Shown here: positions 5,454 through 8,352 of the stretch, in pieces | Layout of the letters: each line of letters starts with the position of its first letter | How positions within the stretch are numbered: position 1 is the first letter of the stretch | Source: JANYIP01 sp031394045 | GTDB taxonomy: Bacteria; Actinomycetota; Actinomycetes; Prado026 | NCBI GenBank assembly: GCA_031394045.1 | Contig: JANMWN010000138.1 | Location: 1-8,352, forward strand | DNA length: 8,352 nt | Direction: 5' to 3' | Notes under the pieces: model-generated | Seen by the model: only the letters and a program-made list of their open reading frames with translations | Told to the model about the DNA's origin: nothing | Database searches by the model: none | Program-made: the position numbers and the translations under genes

Positions 5454-8352
5454 ATGCTGTCGACGCGGGGTCGGCGGGGGATGTCACGGCTGGTGGCGCT
5501 TGCTCTCGTGGGAGCGACTGTCCCGGTCCTGACGCTGAGTGCGATCGTCGTTGCCCCAGATGCAGCGGCGGCCGGTGCATGCGCGACCCCCGGTGGGTCA
5601 GGCGCAGGTGGCACCCTCAGCGGCGTCGTCAACACCTACTACCCCGGTACCGGCACGGTCGCGACCGGCAGCACCGCCATCACGGTGGGCGCCCGCACTG
5701 GTGCCGCCACCCCCATCGCCAATGGTGACCTGCTGCTCGTGGTCCAGATGCAGGCAGCAGACATCAACTTCACCAACACCAACTCCTACGGCCACGGCGG
5801 CGCCGCGGCCGTGCCTGCGTCGGGCTTCACGGCGCTCAACAACTCAGGTCTCTACGAGTACGTGATGGCTACGTCAGCGGTGGCCGCCGGCTCGGTGAGC
5901 ATCAGCGGGCTCGGTGCGGGGGCCGGGTTGCTGAATGCGTACACCACGGCTGCGGCCACTGCGGGCGCTGGCCAACGCACGTTCCAGGTGGTGCGGGTCC
6001 CCCAGTACACGACCGCGACGACGAGCTCGACGCTCACCGCCTCAGCGTGGAACGGGTCGACCGGGGGCATCCTGGCGCTGGACACCACGGCAACTCTAAC
6101 CCTCAACGGTACGGTCAGTGTTGACGGTCTCGGCTACCGGGGCGGCGTCGGGATCCAGCGGGCCGGTGCAGCCGGAGGTCTCAACACCGACGTCGTCCTC
6201 AGCGCCACCGCGGGGGCCAACGGAACCAAGGGCGAGGGCATCGCAGGCACTCCATCGCAGACCAACCTGACTGACGGCTACCCGGGGGGCGACACCTCCC
6301 GCGGCGCGCCGGCCAACGCCGGTGGCGGCGGCACCGATGGGCACCCCACGGCCAATGACCAGAACAGCGGGGGCGGCGGCGGCGGCAACGGCGGCGCCGG
6401 CGGTCAGGGCGGCAACTCCTGGAACACCAACCTGGCGACCGGCGGGTACGGCGGCGTGGCCCTTCCGGGGACGTCCGCCCGGGTCTTCCCAGGTGGCGGT
6501 GGTGGTGCCGGCGACGGCAACAACTTCACCGGGCCCAACTCCAACGGCGCGGCCGGCGGCGGCCTCGTCCTCATCCGGGCCGCGACTGTGGCGGGCGCAG
6601 GCACGATCACGGCGAACGGAGCCGCCGCGTACAACCTGACCGCTCAGGACGGCGGCGGCGGCGGCGGCGCCGGGGGCACCATCGTGCTCACCTCCCCCAG
6701 CGGGTCCCTCGCAGGCGCCACGCTCAACGCCAACGGCGGCCGCGGCGGCAATGCCTGGGCCACGCAGGGTGGTGCGGCCAGCGCCCACGGCCCCGGCGGC
6801 GGCGGAGCGGGTGGCTGGATCATCACCTCGAGCGCACCGACCGCGCAGATCGTGACGGCGGGGGTGCACGGCATCACCACGACGGGGAACCTCACCTACG
6901 GATCGTTCGACGGGTCCGCGGGTCAGACCGCCACCGCCGCGCCCTCGACGATCCCCGGCGTCTCCGGCGGTGCCGAGTGCGCCGACCTCTCGATCACCAA
7001 GACCGCTCCGGCCACGGTCAACGCCAGCTCGTCGCTGACGTACACCCTCGCCGTGGCCAACGCCGGACCCGCAGCAGCGACGGCGCTGTCCGTCGGCGAC
7101 ACCCTCCCGGCCGGGGTGACCTTCGTGTCGGCGACGGGTGCCGGCTGGACCTGCACCAACGTCGGCAACGTGTCGGTCACCTGCACCCGGCCCGCGCTGG
7201 CCTCGGGCGCGTCGGCACCGAGCATCACGATCGTGGTGACCTCCCCCGCGCAGGGCGGGTCGCTCAGCAACACCGCGACCATCACGGCCACCACGCCCGA
7301 CCCGGTCCCTGCCAACAACACCTCGACCACCAGCACCAACGTCCTGGCGGTCGCCGACGTCGGCATCGTCAAGACGGGCCCGGCCACCGTGCTCGCGAAC
7401 GGCAACGTCTCGTACGCGGTGACGGTGAACAACGTCGGACCTTCGGACGCTGCGGGCGTCGCGGTCACCGACACGCTGCCTGCCGGGGTCACGTTTGTCT
7501 CCGCTACCGGCACCGGCTGGGTCTGCACCAACACCGGCAACGTCTCGGTCAGCTGCACCAGAGCAACCATCCTCGCTGGCGCGACGGCGCCGACGATCAC
7601 CATCGTCGTGACGGCGCCGGCGCAGGGCGCCACGCTCACGAACACGGCGTCGGTCTCGACCACGAGCATCGACCCGGTGCCAGGCAACAACACCTCCACC
7701 GCGAGCACCACGGTGACGCCGTCCGCGGACCTGGCGATCACCAAGACCGGCCCCGCCACCGTCCTGGCCGGCGGCTCGGTCAGCTACACCCTCTCGGTGG
7801 TCAACAACGGCCCCTCCGACGCGGCCGCCCTGACCGTCACCGACACGCTGCCGGCCGGGGTCACCTTCGTCTCTGCCGCCGGCGGCGGCTGGGTCTGCTC
7901 CAACACCGGGAACGTCTCGGTCAGCTGCACCCGGGCTGCCCTAGTCACCGGCGCCACCGCCCCAGCGATCACCGTCGTGGTCACTGCCCCCAACCAGGCG
8001 GCGGCGCTGTCCAACACCGCGTCCGTCGCCTCGACCACGGCCGACCCGACGCCGGGCAACAACACCTCGGTGGCGGTCACCGCCGTCACCGCCTCCGCCG
8101 ACCTGGCCATCACCAAGACCGGGCCCGCAACGGTAGTGGCCGGCGCCGCGGTGTCGTACTCGCTGGTCGTGGTCAACAACGGCCCGTCGGACGCCGCCTC
8201 GCTGACGGTCTCGGACACCCTCCCCGCTGGTGTCACCTTCGTCTCCGCCGCCGGCACCGGCTGGACGTGTACGAACGTCGGCAACGTCTCGGTCAGCTGT
8301 ACGCGAGTTGCCCTGGCCACCGGTGCCACCGCGTCAACGATCACCGTCGTGG
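5454..8352 (+). CDS. Giant secreted surface protein: glycine-rich N-terminal region + DUF11-type repeats (3' end outside window)
   Basis: The frame is open from ATG 5454 to the window edge: 966 residues seen, no stop. A signal peptide (MLSTRGRRGMSRLVALALVG, core continuing to about 34, AAAA-type cleavage near 40) marks export. Residues 43 to about 260 form a non-repetitive beta-rich region (VVNTYYPGTG near 55, GDLLLVVQMQ near 90, RTFQVVRVPQY near 177-187). Residues 285-455 are glycine-rich with two Gly6 runs and Asn/Gly turns, perhaps a beta-solenoid. From residue 510 come DUF11-type modules of 124 residues each at 510-633, 634-757, 758-881 and 882 onward. Each opens with AD-x-x-I-x-KT-x-PATV, has a DTLPAGVTFVSA core, and carries two Cys ten residues apart. 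DUF11 modules are Ig-like stalk domains of surface proteins and adhesins. A role in adhesion or cell-surface coating is inferred. The anchoring signal lies beyond the window. The gene is divergent from the transpeptidase operon. Confidence 0.93.
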   Translation, partial: MLSTRGRRGMSRLVALALVGATVPVLTLSAIVVAPDAAAAGACATPGGSGAGGTLSGVVNTYYPGTGTVATGSTAITVGARTGAATPIANGDLLLVVQMQAADINFTNTNSYGHGGAAAVPASGFTALNNSGLYEYVMATSAVAAGSVSISGLGAGAGLLNAYTTAAATAGAGQRTFQVVRVPQYTTATTSSTLTASAWNGSTGGILALDTTATLTLNGTVSVDGLGYRGGVGIQRAGAAGGLNTDVVLSATAGANGTKGEGIAGTPSQTNLTDGYPGGDTSRGAPANAGGGGTDGHPTANDQNSGGGGGGNGGAGGQGGNSWNTNLATGGYGGVALPGTSARVFPGGGGGAGDGNNFTGPNSNGAAGGGLVLIRAATVAGAGTITANGAAAYNLTAQDGGGGGGAGGTIVLTSPSGSLAGATLNANGGRGGNAWATQGGAASAHGPGGGGAGGWIITSSAPTAQIVTAGVHGITTTGNLTYGSFDGSAGQTATAAPSTIPGVSGGAECADLSITKTAPATVNASSSLTYTLAVANAGPAAATALSVGDTLPAGVTFVSATGAGWTCTNVGNVSVTCTRPALASGASAPSITIVVTSPAQGGSLSNTATITATTPDPVPANNTSTTSTNVLAVADVGIVKTGPATVLANGNVSYAVTVNNVGPSDAAGVAVTDTLPAGVTFVSATGTGWVCTNTGNVSVSCTRATILAGATAPTITIVVTAPAQGATLTNTASVSTTSIDPVPGNNTSTASTTVTPSADLAITKTGPATVLAGGSVSYTLSVVNNGPSDAAALTVTDTLPAGVTFVSAAGGGWVCSNTGNVSVSCTRAALVTGATAPAITVVVTAPNQAAALSNTASVASTTADPTPGNNTSVAVTAVTASADLAITKTGPATVVAGAAVSYSLVVVNNGPSDAASLTVSDTLPAGVTFVSAAGTGWTCTNVGNVSVSCTRVALATGATASTITVV
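6300..6820 (+). repeat. Glycine-rich low-complexity segment with GGC runs
   Basis: Within the surface-protein gene this stretch encodes many Gly-Gly-X motifs broken by Asn, Ala and Thr. A GGG codon plus five GGC codons at 6369-6386 and six GGC codons at 6651-6668 give two Gly6 runs. The runs are in frame, so gain or loss of one triplet would change only the glycine count. Confidence 0.8.
6981..8352 (+). repeat. Tandem array of 372-bp DUF11-type coding repeats
   Basis: Units begin at 6981, 7353, 7725 and 8097; every step is exactly 372 bases (124 codons) and the last unit is cut by the window edge after 256 bases. Unit starts read GCC/GCG GAC, encoding Ala-Asp before the Ile-x-Lys-Thr-x-Pro-Ala-Thr-Val motif. 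Shared blocks are DTLPAGVTFVSA, GNVSV-[ST]-CTR, and DP-x-P-x-NNTS near the end of each complete unit. Units 2 to 4 resemble each other more than unit 1: they share KTGPATV and GPSDAA, where unit 1 has KTAPATV and GPAAAT. The array may continue beyond the window. Confidence 0.92.

Noticed and set aside
6300..6820. Reading the glycine-rich segment as a mycobacterial PE_PGRS protein
   Set aside because: There is no PE domain at the N-terminus. The protein has a classical signal peptide and DUF11 repeats, and its glycine motifs are mixed with Asn and Thr.
6923..8344. Two long minus-strand open frames (6923-7759 and 7784-8344) with repeated sequence
   Set aside because: Their internal repeats simply mirror the 372-bp DUF11 array on the other strand. 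The plus-strand frame has a signal peptide, a ribosome site and known motifs.
6981..8352. Regular repeats as a CRISPR array or mobile-element repeat
   Set aside because: The unit is 372 bases, coding throughout in one frame, and has conserved protein motifs rather than short identical repeats with spacers.

Overview
The window is high-GC DNA with GTG starts, strong C/G third-position bias and AGGAGG-type ribosome binding sites. Its proteins most resemble those of Actinomycetota, notably a mycobacterial LdtMt2-type L,D-transpeptidase and a polysaccharide deacetylase/YVTN beta-propeller pair. I cannot name the genus. There are no RNA genes, insertion sequences, CRISPR arrays or phage genes, and no gene-free stretch longer than about 130 bases.

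Layout. Positions 1-134 hold the 3' end of a NodB-type polysaccharide deacetylase gene. It runs almost without a gap into a membrane-anchored or secreted YVTN/YncE-type beta-propeller gene (143-1408). After a GC-rich hairpin comes a separately transcribed secreted phosphoesterase of the AcpA/phospholipase C superfamily (1509-2513). This converges, over a 31-base gap, on a minus-strand pair. The upstream gene of that pair is an L,D-transpeptidase lipoprotein (5325-4036). Eighteen bases after it starts a CPA1-family K+(Na+)/H+ antiporter with a C-terminal RCK_C/TrkA_C domain (4017-2545). From a 128-base divergent promoter region, a very large secreted protein gene starts at 5454 on the plus strand and is still open at the window edge. 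It has a signal peptide, a roughly 470-residue N-terminal region with a glycine-rich part, and then DUF11-type modules repeating at exactly 372 bp.

How it fits together. Five of the six genes encode envelope or exported proteins: glycan deacetylation, a beta-propeller, phosphate-ester hydrolysis, 3-3 peptidoglycan crosslinking and a giant surface protein. The sixth is an ion antiporter co-transcribed with the crosslinking enzyme. The window therefore reads as a cell-surface neighbourhood rather than a defence or mobile island. I see no clear new multi-gene system. The most distinctive items are the phase-perfect DUF11 array with a Cys pair per unit, the transpeptidase-antiporter operon, a cysteine pair in the transpeptidase catalytic domain, and a perfect 16-bp palindrome just before the phosphoesterase ribosome binding site.
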